5,247 bases of DNA from Bryobacterales bacterium (GCA_025462985.1 JAOAPP010000519.1:1-5247), one strand, 5' to 3'. Counted from the stretch's first letter, positions 1 to 5,247 are shown. Numbers and translations are program-made. The notes: generated by a model from the sequence alone, not told the origin.

Positions 1-35
1 AGAGTAATCGGAGGATTGGGTGGAAACTGTAGGGT

Positions 36-1481
36 TTATGGCGCGACTGATATCGACGGCATGCCGGATTGGCCGGCCACTTCCACCGGACGTGCCTCCA
101 GACTCACCGGCAGGCTGATGTAGAAAACAGACCCAACGCCCTCGGTCGAGTTGGCCCAGATTCTGCCGCCGTGTCGCTCCACGACCCTCTTTACAATGGA
201 GAGCCCCATTCCGGTGCCTTCAACCTCTCGAGCATGCAGACGCTGAAAAAGGCCAAAAATGCGTTCGGCAAACTCCTGATCGAACCCACGGCCGTTATCG
301 GCAATGGAGATGGTCCAGTGAGTTGATTCACGACTTCCTTCCACAACAATCCGGGGTGCCTCTTCCCGCCGGTATTTGATCGCGTTCGCGAGCAGGTTCT
401 GGAATACCTGTGCGAACTGAAGCCGGTCTACCACCAGAGTCGGCAGATTGCGGGAGGAGATCTCCGCATAGTTCTCCCGGATGGCCGCTTGCAAGCTGAC
501 TTTTGCTTCTTCAAGCAGCTCGCAAAGTGAAACCGGACCCGCTGGCTGACCAGACTTGCGCAGTCTCACCAATGCCAGTAATCCGTTGATCAGATCGGTC
601 ATGCGTCGCGACGAGCTCACGATATAGCCCATGAACTCTTCCGCGTCCGCGTCAAAGCGATCCTTATAGCGGGATTGCAGCAACTGGGTGAAAGTCGAGA
701 TAGTCCGAAGCGGCTCCTGCAAGTCATGACTGGCTACGTAAGCGAACTGCTGCAGCTCTTCATTGAAGTGCTGCAGTTCCTGCGTTCGCTCGCCAATTCT
801 GCGTTCCAGGTCGAGATTCAGGTCTTTCAGCTGTGCAACAGCCCGGTCCCGGCTGTCGATGTAAGTAAGGAGAGACTGATACAGCCAAACCAGCACTACG
901 AGCATCACCAGTGTGCCGAAGAGGAACACGAGGAAGGTCCAGCGGGTCAGGTAACGTTCCCGGTTCAGGCGGCCGGCGACCTGGGTGCTGACAGTTGCCT
1001 GCAACTCGTCCACCAGACCGCGGATCTGCTGCATCGTCTGGCGGGATTTGCCGGATTTGACCTCCTCGAATGCAGCCTCGAATCCTTGCTGCCGCTGCAG
1101 GGAAAGCAGTTCGTTCGCGTCGTCCACGCGCTGCTGGACGAGTGTGATCAGGCGCTCGAGCTGGCGCAGCAATCTGGCGTCGAGGGAGCTCCTGTTCCCA
1201 AGCAGATCGACATACGAATCGAGCCGGCTGTTGACGCCGTCGAGGGTCGCAAGATATCCGGCATCCCCGGTAATCAGAAATCCATGAATGCCCACCTCTG
1301 CGTCGTTTGCAAACGACCGGAGCTTTCCAATGCCGGAGTTTAAGGACTGCAGTCGAATAAGCTGTAGATCGTTACGCTCCGCTACCGTGTTCACGACAAA
1401 GAAAACAATGCAGAACATCAGGGGAATGGCAAACAAAACAGCCAAACGCAATCTTGGGTTCGGCTTTGGCAGGGCAGTCAT
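36..1481 (-). CDS. CHASE3-domain membrane sensor histidine kinase
   Basis: This 481-residue protein should autophosphorylate on a histidine in response to an extracytoplasmic or membrane signal and pass the phosphate to a response regulator. In order it shows a membrane segment at about residues 13-31, an extracytoplasmic helical region at about 35-175 that looks like CHASE3 (including GFLITGDAGYL at 67-77), a second membrane segment at about 181-201, and a coiled coil at about 210-245. The HisKA box FAYVASHDLQEPLR (phospho-acceptor H252) follows, then the N box (N362, N366), the G1 box DNGRGF (395-400), the F box around IFGLFQRLH (408-416) and the G2 box EGTGMGLS (421-428). All catalytic boxes are intact. 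There is no obvious HAMP or PAS domain: the second membrane helix leads straight into the coiled coil. The SHDLQEPLR form belongs to the phytochrome-like/bacteriophytochrome kinase group. No strong Shine-Dalgarno is visible before the ATG. No response regulator is seen in the window, although one could lie beyond the left edge. The signal is unknown. Confidence 0.93.
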   Translation of the reverse strand: MTALPKPNPRLRLAVLFAIPLMFCIVFFVVNTVAERNDLQLIRLQSLNSGIGKLRSFANDAEVGIHGFLITGDAGYLATLDGVNSRLDSYVDLLGNRSSLDARLLRQLERLITLVQQRVDDANELLSLQRQQGFEAAFEEVKSGKSRQTMQQIRGLVDELQATVSTQVAGRLNRERYLTRWTFLVFLFGTLVMLVVLVWLYQSLLTYIDSRDRAVAQLKDLNLDLERRIGERTQELQHFNEELQQFAYVASHDLQEPLRTISTFTQLLQSRYKDRFDADAEEFMGYIVSSSRRMTDLINGLLALVRLRKSGQPAGPVSLCELLEEAKVSLQAAIRENYAEISSRNLPTLVVDRLQFAQVFQNLLANAIKYRREEAPRIVVEGSRESTHWTISIADNGRGFDQEFAERIFGLFQRLHAREVEGTGMGLSIVKRVVERHGGRIWANSTEGVGSVFYISLPVSLEARPVEVAGQSGMPSISVAP

Positions 1482-1531
1482 TTGTCGGTCGTACTTTCAT
1501 CCGTGCAGTTGGCGGTCCGGTACACGAAGGA

Positions 1532-1550
1532 CGGGCGATGTCGACGCCCG
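1532..1550. repeat. GC-rich inverted repeat in divergent spacer
   Basis: Perfect 6-base arms CGGGCG (1532-1537) and CGCCCG (1545-1550) flank a 7-base loop. The dyad lies between the divergent kinase and ftsY genes, 51 bases upstream of the kinase start. It has no T-run on either side, so it does not look like an intrinsic terminator. It could be an operator or a leader hairpin of the kinase transcript, but a chance dyad is possible in GC-rich DNA. Confidence 0.35.
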
Positions 1551-1558
1551 AAGGAGAT

Positions 1559-1592
1559 CCAGCTTACCGCATTTTAAGACGGCGCAAGCTGG
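1559..1592. repeat. 7-base inverted repeat around a minus-strand -10-like box
   Basis: Arms CCAGCTT (1559-1565) and AAGCTGG (1586-1592) flank a 20-base spacer. On the minus strand that spacer carries TAAAAT (positions 1576 to 1571), a five-of-six match to the sigma-70 -10 box and correctly oriented for the kinase gene. The nearest -35-like hexamer, TTTACC, is only 14 bases upstream, so the promoter assignment is weak. If real, the arms would be placed as a binding site overlapping the kinase promoter. This is inference. Confidence 0.3.
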
Positions 1593-1693
1593 TAAACTGA
1601 AGTAAAGTCTCGCTCCGTCCTTACGCCACGCCATCCCCAGCGTTTCGGCTTAGGCTTCCGCAAGGATAGCGCAGACTCCCCCTGTAGAAACTA

Positions 1694-2644
1694 ATGGCTA
1701 TTCAGACCCTTTTCGGCTCGGTACCCACCGAACCCAACCTGCTCGATCGGCTTAAGAGTGGGATACAGAAGACGCGGTCAGGCCTCGTCGATCGTATAGA
1801 AGATGTAATCTCGGGCAGGAAGGAGATCGACGCCGATCTTCTAGAAGAGCTGGAGTACACGCTGATCACTGCCGACCTTGGGGTGCGGACGGTGCAGGAC
1901 ATCCTCGACCAGATTCGCGAAAGGGTCCATCGCAAATCCACTGGGGACGCTGCCGAAATCAGGAATCTCATTCGTGAACATCTCCTCGAAGTTCTGCAGC
2001 ACTCTGAGACACCGCTGCGCAGAGTCGCGCAGCCGCCGGCGGTCGTGATGGTGGTTGGCGTCAACGGAGCGGGGAAGACCACGACCATCGGCAAATTGGC
2101 CAACCGCTTCCTTGGAGAAGGTCGAAAAGTTCTTCTGTGCGCGGCCGATACCTTTCGCGCAGCGGCTATCGAACAGCTGGAAGTCTGGGCACAGCGGGCC
2201 GGCGTCGATATGGTGAAACAAAAGACCGGCTCTGACCCGAGCGCGGTTGTTTTCGATGCTCTGCAAGCCGCCAAGGCACGCGATGTCGATTACGTCATTG
2301 TGGACACAGCCGGCCGACTTCATACGAAAGAGAACCTTATGGCCGAGTTGGAAAAGATGCGCCGTACCTGCCAGCGCGTCATTCCAGGCTCGCCGCACGA
2401 AGTGTGGCTGGTGCTCGATGCAATTACCGGACAGAATGGGCTGGAGCAGGCGCGCAAGTTCACAGAGTCGGCGGGTGTGACGGGAATTGTGCTCACAAAG
2501 CTAGATGGGACAGCGAAAGGCGGTGTGGTGGTTGCCATCGCTCGTGAACTGAATCTCCCGATCCGTTTCATCGGAGTGGGCGAAAAGATTGACGATCTGT
2601 TGCCGTTTGAACCCGACAAGTTTGTCTCGTCGCTGTTCGATTGA
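1694..2644 (+). CDS. ftsY: Signal recognition particle receptor FtsY (SRP GTPase)
   Basis: FtsY is the bacterial SRP receptor. It pairs with the SRP protein Ffh through composite GTPase domains and delivers ribosomes translating membrane proteins to the SecYEG translocon. The 316-residue protein has a helical N domain (about 15-105) and a G domain with every SRP-GTPase motif: P-loop GVNGAGKTT (122-130), DTFRAAA (152-158), DTAGR (204-208), TKLD (268-271) and the closing GVGEKIDDL (294-302). The long acidic A domain of E. coli FtsY is absent, as in many other phyla; the residues before the N domain (around 3-16) may include the short membrane-contacting helix. The start is supported by an in-frame TAG at 1685-1687, nine bases upstream. 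No good Shine-Dalgarno precedes it, so initiation may be leaderless-like or depend on an unstructured leader. It heads a tight unit with ribD and ribE. Confidence 0.97.
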   Translation: MAIQTLFGSVPTEPNLLDRLKSGIQKTRSGLVDRIEDVISGRKEIDADLLEELEYTLITADLGVRTVQDILDQIRERVHRKSTGDAAEIRNLIREHLLEVLQHSETPLRRVAQPPAVVMVVGVNGAGKTTTIGKLANRFLGEGRKVLLCAADTFRAAAIEQLEVWAQRAGVDMVKQKTGSDPSAVVFDALQAAKARDVDYVIVDTAGRLHTKENLMAELEKMRRTCQRVIPGSPHEVWLVLDAITGQNGLEQARKFTESAGVTGIVLTKLDGTAKGGVVVAIARELNLPIRFIGVGEKIDDLLPFEPDKFVSSLFD

Positions 2645-2661
2645 GGTCTGGACTGAGTCAC

Positions 2662-3762
2662 ATGTCAGATCTCTACATGAAGGAAGCCTTGCAACTGGCC
2701 GGGCAGGGCCGGGGCCGAACCAGCCCCAATCCGGCAGTAGGCGCAATCGTTGTGGAAAAGGGCAAGATTGTCGGACGCGGATTTCACACTTGGGCGGGAC
2801 GTGACCACGCCGAGATCATCGCGCTGCGGGACGCGGGTGAACAAGCTCGCGGAGCCACCGTCTACGTCACGCTCGAACCGTGCTGTCATCACGGACGTAC
2901 CGGCCCATGCAGCGAAGCGATACTAGCGGCCGGTGTCCGGGAGGTCGTGGTAGCGTCACAGGATCCAAATCCGCTGGTCGGCGGCAAAGGAATAGTGCGC
3001 CTGCGCGAGGCGGGCGTCACCGTTTCCCTGGACGAAACGCATCGCGGCGAAGCGGAGCGGCTCAACGAGCCATTCTTTCACTTTATGAAAAGCGGCAGGC
3101 CGCTGGTCACAATCAAAGCCGCGCTCACGCTTGATGGCAAGATCGCAGCTCCTCAGGACAACGTTGGCTGGATCACGAGCGCAGTCGCCCGCGCGGACGT
3201 ACAACTCGTGCGCCACTATTCGGATGCAATTTTGACGGGGCTGGGCACGGTGCTCGAAGACGACTGCCTGCTGACTGATCGTTCCGGGCGCGAACGAGCG
3301 CGTGCTTTGTTACGCATTGTGCTCGATTCGCAGTTGCGCATTCCGCTTCAGTCGAAGATGGTGACCAGCGCTGCCGGCGATGTGCTGGTTGTCGGCACGT
3401 CGGCCGCTTCTCCCGAGCGCAGAAAGGCGCTGGAGAATGCCGGCGTCCAGGTCTTAATTGCAGATGGCCCCGGCGGCCGCACCGATCCGCGGAAGGTGCT
3501 CGAATATCTAGCCAGGCAGCGGTACCTTTCGCTGATGGTGGAAGCGGGCGCAAAGGTGAACTGGAGTATGCTGGACGGCCATTTCGCCGATAAGGTTCTC
3601 TTCTACTACGCACCCAAAATACTGGGCGGTCTTGAGAGCTTGCCGGTGGCAGGCGGCAAAGGGCGGTTACGGCGAATGGATGCGATCCTCCTTGAACGTC
3701 TCACCCTTCATCCGATTTCCAAAGATGAGTTTGCGGTGGAAGCGTTTGTCGTGAACAGCTGA
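2662..3762 (+). CDS. ribD: Bifunctional pyrimidine deaminase/reductase RibD
   Basis: RibD catalyses two successive riboflavin pathway steps: zinc-dependent deamination of diamino-hydroxy-phosphoribosylamino-pyrimidine, then NADPH-dependent reduction of the ribosyl side chain. From ATG 2662 the protein has 366 residues, normal for the family. The N-terminal deaminase (about 1-145) has TSPNPAVGA (20-28), the HAE motif (H49, catalytic E51) and PCCHHGRTGPC (73-83), giving zinc ligands H49, C74 and C83. The C-terminal reductase (about 147-366) has KAALTLDGKIA (152-162), SDAILTGLGTVLEDD (187-201) and VEAGA (293-297). The usual proline after the DD pair is cysteine here (C202), a minor deviation. 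The start is chosen because MSDLYMKEAL matches the usual RibD beginning. A TTG at 2641 overlapping the ftsY stop would add seven residues (MRSGLSH) and is possible but less family-like. A GAGGT at 2643-2647 lies 14 bases before the ATG, rather far. Translation is probably coupled to ftsY. Confidence 0.95.
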   Translation: MSDLYMKEALQLAGQGRGRTSPNPAVGAIVVEKGKIVGRGFHTWAGRDHAEIIALRDAGEQARGATVYVTLEPCCHHGRTGPCSEAILAAGVREVVVASQDPNPLVGGKGIVRLREAGVTVSLDETHRGEAERLNEPFFHFMKSGRPLVTIKAALTLDGKIAAPQDNVGWITSAVARADVQLVRHYSDAILTGLGTVLEDDCLLTDRSGRERARALLRIVLDSQLRIPLQSKMVTSAAGDVLVVGTSAASPERRKALENAGVQVLIADGPGGRTDPRKVLEYLARQRYLSLMVEAGAKVNWSMLDGHFADKVLFYYAPKILGGLESLPVAGGKGRLRRMDAILLERLTLHPISKDEFAVEAFVVNS

Positions 3763-4355
3763 TGTTTACCGGGATCATTGAGGAACTTGGCCGCGTGGTC
3801 GCCTATGAACCGGGCCAAACCGGAGCGCGGATCACCATCGGCTGCTCCGCTATCCTGCAGGACGCCACGCTCGGAGCCAGCATTGCGGTGAATGGTGCCT
3901 GCCTGACGGCTGTCGAACTGTCTCCGGAAAAATTCTCAGCGGATCTGGCGCCCGAAACGCTGCGCCGCACAAATCTGGGAGACCTCTCAGAAGGTTCGGT
4001 GGTGAACCTGGAACGGCCGCTGCGTGCCAATAGCCGCCTGGACGGTCATTTTGTGCTTGGGCATGTGGACGGTACCGCACGAGTTGAGTCTCTGGAGGAG
4101 TTGGGAGACGGCAACTGGTGGCTTCGCATCCGCATTCCGGCGGATCTTTCGAAATACATCGTCAGCAAAGGCTCTCTTGCCGTTGACGGGACCAGTTTGA
4201 CCGTCGCAGCAATCCAAGGCGACCTCACCTCGTTCACGATCATTCCCCATACTTACCGACATACGGCCATTCATGCCTATCAACCCGGCGCAAAAACCAA
4301 CGTCGAGGTGGACATACTCGCGAAACATCTGGAGAAACTCGTCTCGAAAGCGTAG
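3762..4355 (+). CDS. ribE: Riboflavin synthase alpha chain
   Basis: This enzyme dismutates two 6,7-dimethyl-8-ribityllumazine molecules into riboflavin and the pyrimidine precursor, the last step of riboflavin biosynthesis. The 197-residue length is typical. It starts with the hallmark MFTGIIEE and shows the two lumazine-binding beta-barrel repeats: repeat 1 at about 1-88 with VNGACLTA (43-50, including the conserved C47), and repeat 2 at about 96-187 with GHFVLGHVDG (95-104) and VDGTSLTV (141-148). The final helix (about 186-195) fits the trimerisation helix of the family. The start codon overlaps the ribD stop by one base (TGATG) and no separate Shine-Dalgarno is evident, so translation is likely coupled to ribD. 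The partner genes ribBA and ribH do not follow, so lumazine must be made by genes elsewhere. The family is also named ribC in some species. Confidence 0.97.
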   Translation: MFTGIIEELGRVVAYEPGQTGARITIGCSAILQDATLGASIAVNGACLTAVELSPEKFSADLAPETLRRTNLGDLSEGSVVNLERPLRANSRLDGHFVLGHVDGTARVESLEELGDGNWWLRIRIPADLSKYIVSKGSLAVDGTSLTVAAIQGDLTSFTIIPHTYRHTAIHAYQPGAKTNVEVDILAKHLEKLVSKA

Positions 4356-4363
4356 CGAAGCGC

Positions 4364-4381
4364 GGCGTCGACATGGACGCC
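4364..4381 (+). terminator. Hairpin just after ribE, possible terminator
   Basis: Perfect 6-base GC-rich arms GGCGTC (4364-4369) and GACGCC (4376-4381) with a 6-base loop start eight bases after the ribE stop codon. The placement suits the end of the ftsY-ribD-ribE transcript, but no T-run follows (the next bases are ACCCGCTG). It would therefore be a weak or factor-dependent terminator, or a 3'-end stabilising hairpin. Confidence 0.35.
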
Positions 4382-4481
4382 ACCCGCTGTGGCTAGCGAT
4401 GCTCGGAGTTTTCGGTGTGCCTGCAAGCGCGGTGCACCCGGTACCATATCTCCCAACGGGAGCAAAGCAAGACATGTTTCG

Positions 4482-4497
4482 CTAATGAGGAGATTAG
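4482..4497. repeat. Short inverted repeat CTAAT-N6-ATTAG
   Basis: Perfect 5-base arms CTAAT (4482-4486) and ATTAG (4493-4497) flank GAGGAG. The AT-rich arms stand out slightly in GC-rich surroundings and could be a regulator half-site pair. The loop happens to look like a Shine-Dalgarno sequence, but no suitable gene start follows. This may be chance. Confidence 0.25.
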
Positions 4498-4502
4498 GCC
4501 CG

Positions 4503-4528
4503 GCCCCGTATCTTATGCGTAGCGGGGC
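4503..4528 (+). terminator. GCCCCG/CGGGGC hairpin, possible terminator
   Basis: Arms GCCCCG (4503-4508) and CGGGGC (4523-4528) pair perfectly, and G-U pairs at both ends can extend the stem to eight. The loop is about 12 bases. The downstream sequence is pyrimidine- and T-containing (CTCTTATATAG) but has no true U-tract. It could terminate readthrough from the riboflavin unit or leftward readthrough on the other strand. The evidence is structural only. Confidence 0.3.
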
Positions 4529-4547
4529 TCGTCTGACCTCTTATATA

Positions 4548-4574
4548 GCACCGCAGTTCCTGCACCGCAGTTCC
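4548..4574 (+). repeat. Two-copy tandem direct repeat, 14-base period
   Basis: GCACCGCAGTTCC occurs exactly twice, at 4548-4560 and 4562-4574, separated by one T. The repeat lies just upstream of the candidate promoter of the repressor/M56 unit. It could be two same-face or near-same-face protein sites, or a simple local duplication. Confidence 0.6.
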
Positions 4575-4589
4575 GGTAAGACAAAGCAG

Positions 4590-4619
4590 TTGACGTCTCG
4601 ATTCTTTCCTGTTGATTTA
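4590..4619 (+). promoter_or_regulatory. Weak promoter candidate for the repressor/M56 unit
   Basis: TTGACG at 4590-4595 matches five of six bases of the sigma-70 -35 box. The region 17-18 bases downstream (around 4613-4619, TGATTTA) is AT-rich but a poor -10 match. Transcription would start near 4625, leaving a leader of about 35 bases before the GTG at 4660. The -35 overlaps the small palindrome GACGTC (4592-4597). Confidence 0.3.
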
Positions 4620-4643
4620 TTCGCAGGCTGCCAAGTATTTAGC

Positions 4644-4650
4644 GGGAGAG
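4644..4650 (+). promoter_or_regulatory. Ribosome binding site deciding the repressor start
   Basis: GGGAGAG at 4644-4650 sits nine bases before GTG 4660, good Shine-Dalgarno spacing. This supports the GTG over the in-frame TTG at 4612, whose upstream sequence has no purine-rich site and whose extra 16 residues are not family-like. Confidence 0.65.
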
Positions 4651-4659
4651 CGACTGGTT

Positions 4660-5043
4660 GTGAGAAATTCTACAGAATTGCCGCTGACCAAGCGTGAGCG
4701 ACAGATTATGGACATTCTGTTCGCTGTCGGACGCGCCTCGGGTCACGAGATCCAGGCGCAGATGGAAGGTTCGCCCAGCTATTCGACCGTGCGGACAATT
4801 CTGAGCATCCTGGAACGCAAGGGCGCTGTGCGGCACAGGGCGGAAGGCCTGCGCTATATCTATGAGCCTGTTGTGGCCCGCGCTGCGGCGCGCCAGTCCG
4901 CGTTAAAGCGAGTGTTGCAGACGTTTTTCGACGGTTCAGCCCGCGGCGCGGTCGCCGCCCTGTTGGATCCAAAGACATTCAAATTGAGCTGGGCTGAACT
5001 TGACGAGCTCGCGCAGTTGATCGAACAGGTGAAGGAGAGGTAA
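4660..5043 (+). CDS. BlaI/MecI/CopY-family transcriptional repressor
   Basis: This should be a small dimeric winged-helix repressor that binds operators upstream of its own unit and is inactivated by proteolysis when a partner M56 protease is triggered. From GTG 4660 it has 127 residues, the usual family length. The N-terminal DNA-binding domain covers about 8-72: LTKRERQIMDILF (helix 1), then ASGHEIQAQM, the recognition-helix region YSTVRTILSILERKGAV (41-57) and the wing RHRAEGLRYIYEP (58-70). The C-terminal part (about 75-125, SALKRVLQTFFDGS onward) is the helical dimerisation region. The gene ends in TAATC directly before the M56 start, and its last codons contain that gene's ribosome site, so the two are one unit. 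Known members control beta-lactamase, PBP2a or copper genes, but no such target is in the window, so the regulated process is unknown. A beginning at TTG 4612 (143 residues) is the alternative. Confidence 0.9.
   Translation: MRNSTELPLTKRERQIMDILFAVGRASGHEIQAQMEGSPSYSTVRTILSILERKGAVRHRAEGLRYIYEPVVARAAARQSALKRVLQTFFDGSARGAVAALLDPKTFKLSWAELDELAQLIEQVKER
4666..4679. promoter_or_regulatory. Dyad over the repressor's first codons, possible operator
   Basis: AATTC (4666-4670), TACA (4671-4674) and GAATT (4675-4679) form a perfect 5-base-arm inverted repeat. BlaI/MecI operators known in other bacteria are dyads containing TACA/TGTA. This one has TACA at the centre rather than in both arms, so it is not a standard site. 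Autoregulation through it is speculative. Confidence 0.25.
5032..5040 (+). promoter_or_regulatory. Strong ribosome binding site for the M56 gene
   Basis: AAGGAGAGG at 5032-5040 lies within the last codons of the repressor gene, five bases before ATG 5046. It fixes the M56 start and indicates that the two genes are translated from one message. Confidence 0.8.
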
Positions 5044-5045
5044 TC

Positions 5046-5247
5046 ATGACGACTTTCGATTCGCTGGTGGACGCCACAATATTGATGTCGCTCGGCTTGG
5101 CGCTGCTCGCCTTGGGGCGTTCGCCTTCCAGCTGCGGCAAAGCATCTTATCTGCGCGACCACTCTCTTCTCGATCGTCTTGCTGCCTCTGGTGAGTCGCT
5201 TTCCGTTACCCCGATCGCAAGCACTCTTCACTCTCACTCTTCATGTG
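5046..5247 (+). CDS. M56 (BlaR1/MecR1-like) membrane peptidase N-terminus, partial, apparent frameshift
   Basis: Only the N-terminal membrane part is in the window, so the HEXXH zinc site cannot be seen. The identification rests on the position just after a BlaI-type repressor, the strong ribosome site and the layout of the first two membrane helices. The ATG frame gives MTTFDSLVDATILMSLG followed by LALLALG (first helix, about residues 8-24), then turns hydrophilic and un-family-like (RSPSSCGKASYL) although it stays open to the window end. From 5116 the +1 frame reads GVRLPAAAKHLICATTLFS and continues IVLLPLVSR, a typical loop and second helix, and stays open to 5247. That frame has stops upstream (TGA at 5047 and in the TATTGATG region near 5083) and no start of its own. 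The simplest reading is one gene with one extra G in the GGGG run at 5114-5117. It may be a sequence error or a real inactivating mutation. M56 partners sense a ligand and trigger repressor cleavage. Confidence 0.65.
   Translation, partial: MTTFDSLVDATILMSLGLALLALGRSPSSCGKASYLRDHSLLDRLAASGESLSVTPIASTLHSHSSC

Larger units (their letters stand above)
4356..4659. other. Intergenic spacer between ribE and the BlaI-like gene
   Basis: These 304 bases hold no convincing gene. A plus-strand frame open through 4389-4697 has no family-like protein, no ribosome site and runs into the repressor gene. What can be seen is a hairpin just after ribE, a minor CTCCC/GGGAG dyad (4450-4462, 3-base loop), a CTAAT/ATTAG dyad, a GCCCCG/CGGGGC hairpin, a 13-base tandem repeat and a weak promoter candidate, most listed separately. 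No tRNA or recognisable riboswitch was seen. Confidence 0.6.

Noticed and set aside
675..1343. Long plus-strand open frame (222 codons) antisense to the kinase
   Set aside because: It lies wholly inside the kinase gene on the opposite strand, its translation has no domain-like pattern, and the kinase frame has complete conserved motifs. It is a GC-rich shadow frame.
1551..1558. AAGGAGAT resembling a strong ribosome site upstream of ftsY
   Set aside because: No start codon follows at a usable distance; the ftsY ATG is over 130 bases away and an in-frame stop lies just before it.
1841..2398. 185-codon minus-strand open frame inside ftsY
   Set aside because: It is antisense to a fully motif-bearing SRP GTPase and shows no protein-like motifs of its own.
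4356..4659. CRISPR array, tRNA or IS-end signature in the spacer
   Set aside because: Only one two-copy 13-base repeat is present with a one-base spacer. There is no cloverleaf, no terminal inverted repeat pair and no transposase fragment.
4389..4697. 102-codon plus-strand open frame in the spacer from a GTG at 4389
   Set aside because: There is no ribosome site, no recognisable protein features, and it overlaps the start of the well-supported repressor gene in another frame.
4860..5237. 125-codon minus-strand open frame over the repressor and M56 region
   Set aside because: It is antisense to the repressor with its clear winged-helix protein, and its translation is arginine/serine-rich and typical of shadow frames.

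Overview
The window reads as ordinary chromosomal DNA of a GC-rich (roughly 55-60% by eye) bacterium. A BlaI/M56 repressor-protease pair, a CHASE3-type sensor kinase and a compact FtsY without an acidic A domain would fit Acidobacteriota (Solibacter-like) or a similar soil lineage. This is a tentative inference from gene content, because no marker gene settles the taxonomy.

Left part (36-1481, minus strand): a membrane-bound sensor histidine kinase with two membrane segments, a CHASE3-like extracytoplasmic domain, a coiled coil and a complete HisKA/HATPase core. It is transcribed leftward, away from everything else. A 212-base divergent intergenic region (1482-1693) follows, with two GC-rich dyads and no convincing promoter.

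Central part (1694-4355, plus strand): a tight three-gene unit, ftsY-ribD-ribE. FtsY is the SRP receptor GTPase for co-translational membrane targeting. RibD (deaminase/reductase) and RibE (riboflavin synthase alpha chain) carry out riboflavin biosynthesis steps. The ftsY stop lies within or just before the ribD start region, and ribD/ribE overlap by one base (TGATG), so the three are probably co-transcribed and translationally coupled. No FMN riboswitch was recognised upstream of any of them.

Spacer (4356-4659): about 300 bases with no convincing gene. It holds two GC-rich hairpins lacking U-tracts, small inverted repeats, a 13-base tandem direct repeat and a weak promoter candidate.

Right part (4660-5247, plus strand): a BlaI/MecI/CopY-family winged-helix repressor, followed two bases later by the start of an M56 (BlaR1/MecR1-like) membrane metallopeptidase that runs off the window edge. 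This pair resembles known signal-responsive repressor/antirepressor modules. The M56 reading frame appears to be broken by a one-base insertion in a GGGG run at 5114-5117; the protein-like sequence continues in the next frame to the window end. I see no clearly undescribed system. The most notable points are this frameshift, a dyad over the repressor's first codons, and the ftsY-rib coupling.
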